Assembly (NCBI GenBank): GCA_021307325.1
Contig: CP089931.1
Location: forward strand, 396,979 to 460,978
Direction: 5' to 3'
DNA length: 64,000 nucleotides
DNA from: Peptoniphilus sp. GNH
GTDB taxonomy: Bacteria; Bacillota; Clostridia; Tissierellales; Peptoniphilaceae
Positions 1 through 8,900 of the stretch are shown here, piece after piece. The notes below the pieces were generated by a model. That model saw only the letters and a list, made by a program, of their open reading frames with translations. It had not been told where the DNA came from and searched no databases. Positions within the stretch are counted from its first letter, which is position 1. Each line of letters begins with the position of its first letter. A program made the translations under genes and the position numbers.

Positions 1-347
1 AATTTATCATAAAATATCAAATATCCAGTAAAGATTGCATTTACTGCAGCTATCAAAACTGCCCCAGCAGCCACATCCTTTGCAAGTTTTGCTATGGGAT
101 TGTATTCTTGGGTGAACAAGTCAATCGACCTTTCAATTGCTGTGTTTACAAGCTCTAATGACAAAACCAATGTGATCGCAAAAGTCATTTGAAGAAATTC
201 TGTTTTTGATATTTTAAAAAAAAGAGAAATAAAAATAACAACAAGAGCGCTAAGGTAGTGAAATTTCATATTTCTCTCTGTCTTCAAGGAAGATATTATT
301 CCTTGAATGGCAAAGTTAAATGATGATATAAAACCTCCCTTTTTCAT
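1..347 (-). CDS. dgkA: Diacylglycerol/undecaprenol kinase, DgkA family (3' end cut by window)
   Basis: The ATG at 347 opens a frame of 115 codons that is still open at base 1, so the C-terminus is outside the window. It begins MKKGGFISSFNFAIQG and carries the family's hallmark ELVNTAIERSID followed by AKDVAAGAVLIAA, which are the catalytic Glu/Asn region and the second membrane helix of the small integral-membrane lipid kinases. In Firmicutes these mostly phosphorylate undecaprenol. It starts 5 bases after the ybeY stop, the usual phoH-ybeY-dgkA order, so it is probably cotranscribed with both. The GGTGA at the end of ybeY may serve as its ribosome site. Confidence 0.9.
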   Translation of the reverse strand, partial: MKKGGFISSFNFAIQGIISSLKTERNMKFHYLSALVVIFISLFFKISKTEFLQMTFAITLVLSLELVNTAIERSIDLFTQEYNPIAKLAKDVAAGAVLIAAVNAIFTGYLIFYDK

Positions 348-351
348 ATAA

Positions 352-801
352 TCACCTTGTAAGATCTAAAGAATGCATGATTGCATCCTCTTTATCTCTC
401 ATTATCTTTTTATCTTCATCATCAATATGATCATATCCTAGCAAATGCAAGATACTGTGGCATGTCAAATAACCCAATTCTCTTTCATAGGAGTGACCGA
501 ATTCTTCAGCCTGGCTCATTAGTCTTTTTACATTAATAACGACATCACCCAAAATTCTAGTATTTGAATCAAAAAATTCATCAATCGGAAAAGACAAGAC
601 ATCTGTGACATCATCGACATTTCTATAATCACGATTTAAAGTTTTAATCTCTTCATCTCCAACAAAAGATATAGACACATAGGCACTAGATTTTATATCC
701 TCTTCTTCTAATGTTTCTCTTACAACAGCTTCTACAAAAGAAAGTGTATTTTCGGCTATATCTAGATAATCTTGTCTATTTGAGTAATCAATCTCTATCA
801 T
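352..801 (-). CDS. ybeY: Endoribonuclease YbeY (16S rRNA maturation)
   Basis: 149 residues from the ATG at 801 (MIEIDYSNRQDYL). The frame can be extended to a TTG at 828, but the ATG has an AAAGGA upstream and matches the usual N-terminus. The zinc motif HxxxHxxxxxH is seen as CHSILHLLGYDH, preceded by the conserved TDVLSFP. YbeY is a metal-dependent single-strand RNase involved in 16S rRNA 3' end maturation and ribosome quality control. It overlaps the end of phoH by 14 bases, implying translational coupling. Confidence 0.95.
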   Translation of the reverse strand: MIEIDYSNRQDYLDIAENTLSFVEAVVRETLEEEDIKSSAYVSISFVGDEEIKTLNRDYRNVDDVTDVLSFPIDEFFDSNTRILGDVVINVKRLMSQAEEFGHSYERELGYLTCHSILHLLGYDHIDDEDKKIMRDKEDAIMHSLDLTR

Positions 802-1813
802 TTCTATTTTTTCCTTTATTTTTAGCAATGTTTTTCTTTTTATCTTTACTGTTTAGATTATCGAATTTTTCATATGCATCAATAATTCTTTGAACAAGTG
901 GATGCCTTACAATATCTTTTTTGCCAAGATACGATACTCCAATTCCATCTACTCCGTCTAATATTGTAAGCACATTTTTTAGACCAGAAGCCTTACCTCG
1001 AGGTAAATCTATTTGAGTAATATCTCCTGTAACTACGGCCTTGGAACCATATCCAAGTCTTGTCAAGAACATCTTCATTTGTTCGTTTGTTGTATTTTGA
1101 GCTTCATCCAAAATTATAAAGGCAGAATCCAAGGTCCTTCCTCTCATATATGCGAGTGGAGCTATTTCAATCATTCCTTTTTCGAAATATTTGTTGTAAG
1201 TTTCTTGACCTAAAATCTCGAATAAAGCATCATAAAGTGGTCTAAGGTAGGGATCGACTTTCATTTGTAAATCTCCCGGTAAAAATCCCAGGCTTTCACC
1301 TGCTTCAACAGCTGGTCTAGTCAAAATAATTCTATTGACTTTTTTACTCTTAAATTCATTTACAGCTGCTGCAACTGCTAGATAAGTCTTTCCTGTTCCT
1401 GCTGGGCCTATACCAAAAACAACATCATTTTTAGATATCAAATCGACATACTTGGATTGACCCACTGTTTTTGCTTTTATAGGTCTTCCGAGTGCTGTAT
1501 AAACTATGGTTTTGTTTGACAAATCTTTTAAATTGTCTTCGCTCTTGCTTCTTACTATATCTATTGCGTAAGAAATTATATTTTTATCAATAGGAGCCTT
1601 TCTCCTTATCAAATCAACTAAGCTAACTAAGGTTTGCTTAACCATTTGAACATCAGATTCTTCCCCTGAAATTTCTATACTGTCTTTTTCTAAAAAAATT
1701 TTAGAATTAAATCCAGTTTCTATTAACTTTATATTTTCATCTAAATTTCCAAAAAGTTCTTTTTGAACTTCTTCATCTAAGGATAAAGAATCAAAACTCA
1801 GTTTTTCTATCAA
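788..1813 (-). CDS. phoH: PhoH-like ATPase
   Basis: 341 residues if the TTG at 1813 is used. That codon sits 5 bases after GGAGG, whereas the longer GTG start at 1825 would place this ribosome site inside the gene. A Walker A motif GPAGTGKT and a Walker B-type LDEAQNTT mark the P-loop PhoH domain in the C-terminal two thirds. The N-terminal part resembles the KH-like region of this family. The C-terminus is a Lys/Asn-rich tail (KKKNIAKNKGKNRN). The cellular role is poorly defined, though linkage to ybeY points to RNA metabolism. Confidence 0.92.
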   Translation of the reverse strand: MIEKLSFDSLSLDEEVQKELFGNLDENIKLIETGFNSKIFLEKDSIEISGEESDVQMVKQTLVSLVDLIRRKAPIDKNIISYAIDIVRSKSEDNLKDLSNKTIVYTALGRPIKAKTVGQSKYVDLISKNDVVFGIGPAGTGKTYLAVAAAVNEFKSKKVNRIILTRPAVEAGESLGFLPGDLQMKVDPYLRPLYDALFEILGQETYNKYFEKGMIEIAPLAYMRGRTLDSAFIILDEAQNTTNEQMKMFLTRLGYGSKAVVTGDITQIDLPRGKASGLKNVLTILDGVDGIGVSYLGKKDIVRHPLVQRIIDAYEKFDNLNSKDKKKNIAKNKGKNRNDRD

Positions 1814-1953
1814 TGAAACCTCCACATATAAATAATATCACAAAGGCCATGAATATACCATTAATCAAGCATAATACATAACTCTGCAAGTCTAATTTTA
1901 CTTCATTGTATAAATTTTGTATAGCGTATAAAGAATACATAATTTTAAGCCAC

Positions 1954-1983
1954 AATAAAAAAGATCTCTACATAAATAGAGAT
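1954..1983 (-). terminator. Intrinsic terminator after the Xer recombinase gene
   Basis: On the minus strand a 7-bp stem ATCTCTA/TAGAGAT with a six-base loop is followed directly by CTTTTTTATT. It lies 11 bases after the stop of the recombinase gene. The roughly 140 bases between it and phoH are AT-rich. They contain several TATTAT-like hexamers, but I could not pick out a confident phoH promoter. Confidence 0.8.
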
Positions 1984-1994
1984 ATTTTTTATTA

Positions 1995-2963
1995 TTAATT
2001 CTTATTTTTATCAACATCAAATGAGCTAAGAGGATTATTGTCTACAGCTTCTCTCAAACTCTTGTTGTCAACATGAGTATAAATTTGCGTAGTAGATACA
2101 CTTTCATGCCCCAAAATTTCCTTTAAAGCTAAAATATCTGTGTTTCCATATTGATACATTAAAGTGGCCGCTGTATGTCTTAACTTGTGCACAGAATATA
2201 TTTTTGGATCTAATCCAGATTTTTCTAAATATTTCTCAACCAACTTTTGGACAGCCCTATTTGAGATTCTTTTTTCATGTGATGATAAAAATAAAGCATC
2301 AGATTTGATTTTAGGTCTCAAACTTAAATAATCGTCCAAGGCGCTTTTGCAGGCTTCATTTAGATAAACTGTCCTCTCCTTATTGCCCTTACCTCTTACT
2401 CTAAGAGTCCCGTCAATTCTTATGTCCCCTATATTGATGCCGACAAGCTCTGAAAGTCTCATGCCTGTATTTAGAAATAAAACTATTATGGCATAGTCTC
2501 TTGAGCTGTAAACTGGCTTCTGTTCATAACTTTTCACAGATTTTAAAAGCATTATAGCTTCCTGTAAAGTTAAATAAACTGGAAGGGATTTTTCCAATTT
2601 GGGTAGTTCTATGTCCAGAGCCGGATTTTCTTCAATTACTTCTAAAATATCTTTTAAAAATTTAAAGAAACTTCTAACTGATGATGCCTTCCTTGATCTA
2701 GTCTTTGCTGAATTTCTTCTACTACTACTTAAGTAGCCCATATAAGCATAAAAATCACGTTTATTTATGGATTTTACGATGTCTTCATCTATTTCATCAG
2801 GATCAATTTCATTAAAATCAATTTTAGAGTCAACTTTGCGTGTATAAATAAATCGAAGAAAGGTTCGTATATCATAGAAATATTCCATAGCTGTCTTTTT
2901 TGACAAGCCCTTTGATGCTTGTAAGTATGAAATGAAATCATCAATTAAATTGGATTTTATCAT
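1995..2963 (-). CDS. Site-specific tyrosine recombinase, XerC/XerD type
   Basis: 322 residues. The N-terminal SAM-like DNA-binding domain (about 1-110, LIDDFISYLQASKGLSKKTA) is followed by the catalytic domain. That domain shows Arg in NTGMRLSELVG, the beta-hairpin Lys in RGKGNKERTVYL, HKLRH, the second His in LGHES and the nucleophile Tyr in TQIYTHVD. All tyrosine-recombinase residues are therefore present. Such proteins resolve chromosome dimers at dif. It stands alone between two terminators, away from phage genes, so a housekeeping Xer role is more likely than a mobile integrase. I cannot tell XerC from XerD by sight. Confidence 0.88.
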   Translation of the reverse strand: MIKSNLIDDFISYLQASKGLSKKTAMEYFYDIRTFLRFIYTRKVDSKIDFNEIDPDEIDEDIVKSINKRDFYAYMGYLSSSRRNSAKTRSRKASSVRSFFKFLKDILEVIEENPALDIELPKLEKSLPVYLTLQEAIMLLKSVKSYEQKPVYSSRDYAIIVLFLNTGMRLSELVGINIGDIRIDGTLRVRGKGNKERTVYLNEACKSALDDYLSLRPKIKSDALFLSSHEKRISNRAVQKLVEKYLEKSGLDPKIYSVHKLRHTAATLMYQYGNTDILALKEILGHESVSTTQIYTHVDNKSLREAVDNNPLSSFDVDKNKN

Positions 2964-2973
2964 TTTTCACCCC

Positions 2974-3003
2974 TAAAAAAATAGACCTACTAAGGCAGGT
3001 CTA
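2974..3003 (-). terminator. Intrinsic terminator after rny
   Basis: Immediately after the rny stop codon the minus strand has stem TAGACCT/AGGTCTA with an 8-base loop and then seven T residues. It separates rny from the recombinase gene, which begins 11 bases past the T-tract. The recombinase therefore depends on readthrough or on a promoter not recognised here. Confidence 0.85.
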
Positions 3004-4545
3004 TTACTTTGCATACTCAATGGCTCTTGTTTCTCTGATGACATTGACTTTAATTTGTCCCGGGAAATCAAGCTGTTCTTCAATCTTTTTGACAACATTT
3101 CTTGCTGTAACCGTAATTTCAGCTTCTGAAATATCTTCTGGCCTTACTATTATTCTAATTTCACGACCAGCTTGAACTGCATAAGATTTCTCGATACCAT
3201 CAAAGGAATTTGCTATCTCTTCCAATTTCTCTAGTCTTTGAACATAGGACTCGATTGTTTCCCTTCTAGCTCCCGGTCTAGCGGCAGATATAGCATCAGC
3301 AGCTTGAACAAGTACAGCTTCTAAACAGTTGAATTCAACATCTCCATGATGTGCTTGAATTCCATTAATAACAGCTTCACTTTCGTGATATTTTTTTGCA
3401 ACCTCTACGCCTAAATCAACATGAGGAGCATTAACTTCATGGTCAATGGCTTTTCCTAAATCGTGAAGCAAACCAGCCCTTTTAGCGGTCTTTGCATCTA
3501 GCCCTAATTCAGCAGCTAAGATTCCAGCAATTTGCGATACTTCAACAGAATGCTTTAGAACATTTTGACCATAACTAGTTCTATATTTAAGTCTTCCTAA
3601 AAGTTTTATGATTTCAGGATGAAGCCCATATACACCAGCATCGTAAGCCGCTTGTTCACCAGCCTCTTTGATTATCACATTTAGCTCTTTTTCAGCCTTT
3701 TCAACAGTCTCCTCAATTCTTGTTGGATGAATTCTGCCATCTTGAACCAATTTTTCAAGGGCTATCCTAGCAACTTCTCTTCTAACTGGGTCGAAACACG
3801 AAAGCACGACTGCATCTGGCGTATCGTCAATTATAAGGTCAACTCCGGTCAAGGCCTCAATAGCTCTTATATTTCTTCCTTCTCTACCGATTATTCTGCC
3901 CTTCATTTCATCATTTGGAAGACTTACAACAGAAACAGTTTGCTCTGCAACTTGATCAGCTGCACACCTTTGAATAGCATAAGAAATTATATTCTGAGCC
4001 TGCTTCTGAGCCTCGTCTTTTATCTTCATCTCATTTTCACGAATTATTACAGAAGATTCCTGTATAATTTCTTTTTCAAGCTCTGAAAGTAAAATTTTCT
4101 TAGCCTCATCAGATGTTAAATTGGCAACTCTTTGAAGTTCATTTGTTCTTTTTTCAATCAGTTCATCTGCTTGGTCACTTTTGAGTTTGGCTTCTTCTAT
4201 CTTTTTTGTGAGTTTGTCCTCTTTCTTTTCCAGAGAAAGCGACTTCCTTTCAACTGACTCTTCCCTTTGAAGAACACGTTTTTCTAATTCGTTAATTTCC
4301 TTACGTCTTCTCTTATTGTCTTCTTCATTTTCACTTCTTAGCTTATGAATTTCTTCTTTTGCTTCAACAAGAACCTCTTTCTTTTGAGCTTCAGCTTCTT
4401 TCTTAGCTTCAATGATAATGTTTTTGGATAATTCTTCAGCGTTTTTTAATTTACCCTCTGCTATATATTTTCTAACAGCAAAGCCTATGGCAATGCTAAT
4501 AATGGCACATATAATATAAGATAAAATAATAAATAAAGATTCCAA
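3004..4545 (-). CDS. rny: Ribonuclease Y
   Basis: 513 residues, the standard family length. The order is an N-terminal membrane helix (about 3-24), a long charged coiled coil (about 30-190), a KH domain with [15 protein letters not shown], and an HD domain with [10 protein letters not shown] and [10 protein letters not shown] supplying the metal ligands. RNase Y is the membrane-bound endonuclease that initiates mRNA decay in many Firmicutes. Translation starts at TTG (4545), seven bases after GGAGG. The gene has its own strong promoter and a hairpin at the 5' end of the transcript, which could matter for its own mRNA stability. Confidence 0.97.
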   Translation of the reverse strand: MESLFIILSYIICAIISIAIGFAVRKYIAEGKLKNAEELSKNIIIEAKKEAEAQKKEVLVEAKEEIHKLRSENEEDNKRRRKEINELEKRVLQREESVERKSLSLEKKEDKLTKKIEEAKLKSDQADELIEKRTNELQRVANLTSDEAKKILLSELEKEIIQESSVIIRENEMKIKDEAQKQAQNIISYAIQRCAADQVAEQTVSVVSLPNDEMKGRIIGREGRNIRAIEALTGVDLIIDDTPDAVVLSCFDPVRREVARIALEKLVQDGRIHPTRIEETVEKAEKELNVIIKEAGEQAAYDAGVYGLHPEIIKLLGRLKYRTSYGQNVLKHSVEVSQIAGILAAELGLDAKTAKRAGLLHDLGKAIDHEVNAPHVDLGVEVAKKYHESEAVINGIQAHHGDVEFNCLEAVLVQAADAISAARPGARRETIESYVQRLEKLEEIANSFDGIEKSYAVQAGREIRIIVRPEDISEAEITVTARNVVKKIEEQLDFPGQIKVNVIRETRAIEYAK

Positions 4546-4601
4546 ATTTCCACCTCCTTATTAAATTTTCAAGTTTCAAGTTTTAAGTTTAAAATTCATT
4601 C

Positions 4602-4629
4602 GAGGTTAATATATAAAATAATTAACCTC
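4602..4629 (-). promoter_or_regulatory. Stem-loop at the 5' end of the rny transcript
   Basis: The minus strand has a perfect 9-bp inverted repeat GAGGTTAAT/ATTAACCTC around a 10-base AT-rich loop. The predicted transcription start of the rny promoter is near 4628, so the hairpin would begin at or within a base or two of the mRNA 5' end. No T-tract follows, so it is not a terminator. A 5'-terminal hairpin typically protects an mRNA from 5'-end-dependent decay. Whether RNase Y acts on it is inference. Confidence 0.6.
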
Positions 4630-4634
4630 TTACT

Positions 4635-4663
4635 ATTATATTAGTAAAAAACTTTATAGTCAA
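4635..4663 (-). promoter_or_regulatory. Promoter of rny (sigma-A type)
   Basis: On the minus strand, TTGACT at 4663-4658, a 17-base spacer, and TATAAT at 4640-4635: one mismatch to consensus at optimal spacing. The TGA inside TTGACT is also the stop codon of the upstream ATPase gene. Predicted start of transcription is about 4628. Confidence 0.85.
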
Positions 4664-5328
4664 TTGACCTGAGGTGCAGAAAGTTCTTTGACTAAAGATA
4701 TGCCATTATTTGCCTCAACATAGAGGCATCTATCACCAAATTCTGTGAGATGCTTATTGTGAGTTACCATTATAATCTGCCTTTTATAATGATCTGCATT
4801 TATTTTTATAAATTCACCGAGATTAAATATATAATCTTCGCTTACGTGTTTTCCTGGTTCATCTAGTATCAAGGGCCCGTCTAGTTGGGGGTCTTTTAAT
4901 TGTAAAAATGCCAACCTTAAGGCTAAAGATATTATATCTACAACGCCCCCACCACGAGAGTTTTCGGGTTTTGTTTTTACACTATATCCGTTATATGTGC
5001 TTATTACATAAAATTCTGCTGCACTGGCGTCTCTTTGTGTTGTAAGCTCAATAGAAAATTCAATATTGGATTCAAAAATAAATTGTAAAAATGATGTGAC
5101 CATCTTTTCTATATTTGATTTCGCTTGATTACGCGCAAATTCAGCTGCTTTTCTCAAAACTGTCTGCACTTGATCTAGAACTTCAGTCTTGTGGTCTATC
5201 TCCTTTAGCCTATTGAGATAGTCCTCTTTACTTTTTTCAAGGATACCCAACTCGCCCTTGGCTACATTTATCTCTTGAGTCATTTTTTCTATAACATTAG
5301 CGAGATTTTCTTCATTAAAATTATTCAT
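4660..5328 (-). CDS. Rad50/SbcC-like ATPase, C-terminal piece
   Basis: 222 residues from the ATG at 5328; an upstream in-frame ATG at 5358 is less likely because it lies well inside the preceding gene. A coiled coil (about 1-75) leads into an ABC-type C-terminal lobe with a signature-like SRGGGVVDIISLALR, a Walker B LILDEPGKHVSED and a switch histidine in IIMVTHNKHL. There is no Walker A; that sits in the gene 5563-6861. The two lobes would have to assemble in trans. It overlaps the stop of the 79-codon gene by 8 bases without a clear ribosome site, suggesting coupled translation. Confidence 0.8.
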   Translation of the reverse strand: MNNFNEENLANVIEKMTQEINVAKGELGILEKSKEDYLNRLKEIDHKTEVLDQVQTVLRKAAEFARNQAKSNIEKMVTSFLQFIFESNIEFSIELTTQRDASAAEFYVISTYNGYSVKTKPENSRGGGVVDIISLALRLAFLQLKDPQLDGPLILDEPGKHVSEDYIFNLGEFIKINADHYKRQIIMVTHNKHLTEFGDRCLYVEANNGISLVKELSAPQVN

Positions 5329-5560
5329 TTTTAGGTAAAAGTGAATAAGCTTCATCAAATAATGATTTTATTTCTGACTCCAGCTTATCTATTTCTGATT
5401 TTAAATTTTCAGGTTTTATATTCATTTCATTCAATTTTTCAATAAGATCTTTTTCTTGAGATTTTAAAGAATCCATGGCAGCTTCAGCCTTAAATTTTTG
5501 CGTTTTTGCTTTGTCTATAAGGACTTTTAAATCTTCAAGCTTGGCTTCATAATTTTCCAT
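5321..5560 (-). CDS. Small coiled-coil protein between the two Rad50-like ATPase pieces
   Basis: 79 residues, almost entirely predicted coiled coil: high Lys/Glu/Leu content with heptad-like spacing, no Cys, no signal peptide. It starts at an ATG two bases after the preceding stop, with GGGAG upstream. Its position corresponds to the coiled-coil arm that returns from the zinc hook in an intact SbcC/Rad50. I do not recognise it as a named family; the likely role is as part of the split ATPase's arm. Confidence 0.7.
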   Translation of the reverse strand: MENYEAKLEDLKVLIDKAKTQKFKAEAAMDSLKSQEKDLIEKLNEMNIKPENLKSEIDKLESEIKSLFDEAYSLLPKNE

Positions 5561-5562
5561 AA

Positions 5563-6861
5563 TTATATATTCTCCCTAATTCTTCTTATGACTTCATCAT
5601 CTATTTTAGAAAAGCAGGTAGGACAAATTTTCAAATGTTCTAACACTGATTGATATTCGCAGACTCTATTATTAAATTCTTTTTCTGCGCTTTCAAAATC
5701 ATATTTTTCCTTTGAAATCAAATTTTTCAAGACTTCTAAATCTGAAAAACTTTTGTTCATTTTATCCAAGGAATCTATTAAACTTTCGAGTTGTTTGTCT
5801 TTTGTAGTGAGCTTATCAAGATTTTCAAATTTTTTTAAATATACTTTCCCATCTTCTAATTTTTTTTCAATAAACGCAAGATTGATGAAAGTTTGATGAT
5901 ATTGGTCTATTTTTTTAATTGCAATTATTAGCGATTTACAAATAAGTATAACTTTATCCAAGCTATTAAATCTCAACAATATATTTTTTTGTTCATGAGA
6001 TTTTGATATATTTTTAGAGTAAAGTTCGAATATATTTTTAAGATTTGTACATTGTAAAATCTTTAACTTTAGCTCATTTGTATCTTTTTCAATTTTATCC
6101 AAATGTAAGTATTGGGCTAGTATATTCTTTAAACTTTCTTTTTTTAGTTTGCAATCTTCTAATTTTTGCGACAAATTTTTAAATTCTTCAAGCCTTTCCT
6201 TTTTTGTTCTTATTTTATTATGAATTTCCAAAAGACGATCTCTTAAAATAAGCTTATCTTTTATATAATCATATTCTTTTATTTTTTCTTCAACATTCTT
6301 TATGTCGTCAAAAATTTTCTTATAATCTCTTTGTAGACTTCTGTTATCTATTAGAGTATTTCTAAGAGCATCATCGATTAAATTTACTCCAGTCAATCTT
6401 CCGATTGCTCCAGCTCTTGTCCTAGGACTTTCAGTTAGTAAAAATGGTCCATCTAATTGTTCAGCAAGATTAATTATGGTCTCTTTATCTTGATAAATGT
6501 TGACCTTGAACATGCCGCTTGCTTCCATTATTTCATTTGGCACTGTATTTCTAAACCCTGAGAATACCATCTCTTCGCCATCAGATTTATTTAAAATGTA
6601 GAGATTTTTTGATGCTGATTTGAGTCTTTCTACCGAAGCACCATTGTTGAAAATTACTTTTACGCTTACTTCCTTCTCGCCTTCTCGTATAAAGGAATCC
6701 CCATCCGGAACATTATAAAGAGCCCACTTTATTGCACGTAAAATCGCCGTTTTCCCAGAATCTGAATTTCCGACTATTACATTTAAACCGTCATCGAATT
6801 CAATCTCAGAAAACTTATGTGATTGAAAATTTTTTAAAATTACTTTTTTTATATAATTCAT
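5563..6861 (-). CDS. Rad50/SbcC-like ATPase, N-terminal piece with zinc-hook-like CxxC
   Basis: 432 residues. The start KKVILKNFQSHKFSEIEF and Walker A GNSDSGKTAILRAIKWAL are typical of the AAA/ABC N-lobe of SMC-Rad50 proteins, and a long Lys/Glu-rich coiled coil covers about 170-410. Near the C-terminus Cys413 and Cys416 (KICPTCFSK) look like the zinc hook that joins Rad50 dimers. There is no signature motif or Walker B in this chain. The gene overlaps the stop of the nuclease gene (ATGA), as in sbcDC operons. With the next two genes it makes up a Rad50 in three parts. Confidence 0.85.
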   Translation of the reverse strand: MNYIKKVILKNFQSHKFSEIEFDDGLNVIVGNSDSGKTAILRAIKWALYNVPDGDSFIREGEKEVSVKVIFNNGASVERLKSASKNLYILNKSDGEEMVFSGFRNTVPNEIMEASGMFKVNIYQDKETIINLAEQLDGPFLLTESPRTRAGAIGRLTGVNLIDDALRNTLIDNRSLQRDYKKIFDDIKNVEEKIKEYDYIKDKLILRDRLLEIHNKIRTKKERLEEFKNLSQKLEDCKLKKESLKNILAQYLHLDKIEKDTNELKLKILQCTNLKNIFELYSKNISKSHEQKNILLRFNSLDKVILICKSLIIAIKKIDQYHQTFINLAFIEKKLEDGKVYLKKFENLDKLTTKDKQLESLIDSLDKMNKSFSDLEVLKNLISKEKYDFESAEKEFNNRVCEYQSVLEHLKICPTCFSKIDDEVIRRIRENI

Positions 6862-7838
6862 GATAGATTGGCTTCTTCCTCTTGCGCCATTTCAATTCTC
6901 CTCAAAGTTTCCATTTTAACTTCGTCAGTATAAATATCCGTCTTTAAAATTTCATCGACTAGGTCCAAGATGTGAAACTTTTTAAAATTTTGGCTTGTCT
7001 CCACAAGATCTTGAAATTCAACAAGTCGAGCTCTTTTGCCTCTATGGTTCATCATTGATTCTCTATCTAAAACCTTATCGCCAGGCAATGCACACTTTAA
7101 ATGAACTTCCTTTATTTTTATTTCGTCTTCAAGCTCGGCTATTATTACCTTGGGAATCCTATCAAGCTCTAATTGAGAATTTGATGTCCTTACAATGGCT
7201 CCTGGATTTATAAAATATTTTCCATCAAAAATTTTAGTCTTAAATCCTAAATGATAATGCCCCGCCAAGGTTATGTCTGCCTTGGTATCTAGTATATCCT
7301 CTATTAAAGTTGAATTAACCCCAGGCATAAAAGGCTTATCTAATAAAAATCCATGCACTACATGGATGGCATAGTCTATATCATCTGCTCTATCGAGCAC
7401 CTTATACCTATCTATTTGACTTTTCTCATCTATGTTGTAATCGTAAGGATTTCCAGTTATTTGAATTTTTTGGCCATACTTTTCGATAATAATCTTTTTA
7501 TCATTTATTAGTTCAAATACACCAAGTCCTGATAGAAGTCCCATCATTGTTCTTGGAATTGTCTTTGGATTATGACCGAAAATATCATGATTTCCAGAAA
7601 CTATGTAGCTAGGGACTCCAAATCCCTTTATGAGCTGCGCAAAGACTGTAGAAATTGCTATTGATGTATCAGGTCTATCAAAAAGATCTCCTCCATGGAT
7701 TACAAAGTCCACTTTTTCCCTTTTGCAAATTTCACCAACTTCTTTAAACTTATCTATGAGTGTTTGATAAAAATTGTCTTTTCTGCTTTTGGGATTTGTA
7801 GATCTGATATGACTATCTGTAAAGTAAAGAAACTTCAT
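6858..7838 (-). CDS. Mre11/SbcD-like metallophosphoesterase nuclease
   Basis: 326 residues with the full metallophosphoesterase motif series: FTDSHIR, GGDLFDRPD, SGNHDIFG, VVHGF and LAGHYHLG. This is the nuclease partner of Rad50/SbcC ATPases, which processes DNA ends and hairpins. It begins 18 bases after the recA stop, with GGAAG upstream, and overlaps the ATPase gene, so recA, the nuclease and the three ATPase pieces probably form one repair operon. The family includes phage recombination endonuclease subunits as well as SbcD, so I leave the symbol blank. Confidence 0.88.
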   Translation of the reverse strand: MKFLYFTDSHIRSTNPKSRKDNFYQTLIDKFKEVGEICKREKVDFVIHGGDLFDRPDTSIAISTVFAQLIKGFGVPSYIVSGNHDIFGHNPKTIPRTMMGLLSGLGVFELINDKKIIIEKYGQKIQITGNPYDYNIDEKSQIDRYKVLDRADDIDYAIHVVHGFLLDKPFMPGVNSTLIEDILDTKADITLAGHYHLGFKTKIFDGKYFINPGAIVRTSNSQLELDRIPKVIIAELEDEIKIKEVHLKCALPGDKVLDRESMMNHRGKRARLVEFQDLVETSQNFKKFHILDLVDEILKTDIYTDEVKMETLRRIEMAQEEEANLS

Positions 7839-7856
7839 AGTTCTTATTCATCTTCC

Positions 7857-8900
7857 TTAGACAGTTTCTTCAGGTCCATCTTGCGTCTTTTTATTATTAG
7901 GCATTAAGGCTTCTATTACCTTTTTGCTTATTTCATCCAGCATTTCTTGGTTTTCATTTAAGAAATCTTTAACCTTTTCTCTGCCTTGACCCAATCTAGT
8001 TTCTCCATATGAATACCAAGATCCCGCCTTTGATATTATGTCCATATCTGCTGCCACATCAATTATATTTCCAATTTTGGAGATGCCTTCACCATACATT
8101 ATGTCAAATTCTGCTTGCCTAAAAGGAGGAGCAACCTTATTTTTTACAACTTTTACTCTAACCTTGTTTCCTATAAACTTTTCGCCTTCTTTTATAGTGT
8201 CTACTTTTCTTATATCAAGTCTTACTGATGAATAGAATTTCAAAGCTCTGCCGCCTGTGGTAGTTTCAGGGTTTCCATACATAACCCCGATTTTCTCTCT
8301 CAATTGATTTATAAATACAACTGTTGTATTTGACTTTGAAATAGCTCCTGCTAGTTTTCTAAGAGCTTTTGACATCAATCTTGCTTGAAGACCGACAGAA
8401 GCATCTCCCATTTCACCCTCGATTTCAGCTTTTGGAACTAGAGCCGCAACAGAGTCAACGATAACTATATCTACAGCACCTGATCTTACAAGTGCTTCTG
8501 TAATTTCCAATGCTTGTTCACCGGTATCTGGCTGAGAAATTATAAGATTTTCAACATCCACTCCCAAATTTTTGGCATAGACTGGATCTAGGGCATGCTC
8601 TGCATCAATAAAGGCTGCCACTCCACCAAGTTTTTGTGCTTCTGCCATTATGTGCAGGGTAAGAGTTGTCTTTCCAGAAGATTCTGGACCGTAGATTTCA
8701 ATGATTCTTCCTTTTGGTATTCCGCCTATGCCCAAGGCGACATCTAGGGCTAAAGATCCAGTTGGTATAGCTTCTATGTCCATTTTTGTATCTTCTCCAA
8801 GATACATTATGGAGCCTTTTCCATAGTCTTTTTGAATTTTAGCCATGGTTTTTTCCAAAGCTTCTTTTTTTTGTGCTTCTAGGCTTTCATTTCTTTCCAT
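7857..8900 (-). CDS. recA: Recombinase RecA
   Basis: 347 residues, normal length. It has Walker [11 protein letters not shown], the [20 protein letters not shown] core, the L1/L2 loop regions and an acidic C-terminal tail. RecA forms the strand-exchange filament and activates LexA cleavage. The ATG at 8900 lies inside the last codons of pncC, with GGAGG placed ideally. No separate recA promoter or Gram-positive LexA box (GAAC-N4-GTTC) is visible just upstream, so expression probably comes through the rimO-pgsA-pncC readthrough. Confidence 0.98.
   Translation of the reverse strand: MERNESLEAQKKEALEKTMAKIQKDYGKGSIMYLGEDTKMDIEAIPTGSLALDVALGIGGIPKGRIIEIYGPESSGKTTLTLHIMAEAQKLGGVAAFIDAEHALDPVYAKNLGVDVENLIISQPDTGEQALEITEALVRSGAVDIVIVDSVAALVPKAEIEGEMGDASVGLQARLMSKALRKLAGAISKSNTTVVFINQLREKIGVMYGNPETTTGGRALKFYSSVRLDIRKVDTIKEGEKFIGNKVRVKVVKNKVAPPFRQAEFDIMYGEGISKIGNIIDVAADMDIISKAGSWYSYGETRLGQGREKVKDFLNENQEMLDEISKKVIEALMPNNKKTQDGPEETV

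Noticed and set aside
1995-2963. Tyrosine recombinase as part of an integrated mobile element
   Set aside because: No phage or transposon genes, direct repeats or tRNA target are nearby, and base composition matches the neighbours. A housekeeping Xer protein fits better.
5321-5358. Programmed -1 frameshift joining the 79-codon protein to the C-terminal ATPase lobe
   Set aside because: The downstream frame is +1 relative to the first, not -1, and no slippery heptamer fits. The ATG at 5328 overlapping the stop explains the arrangement as coupled reinitiation.
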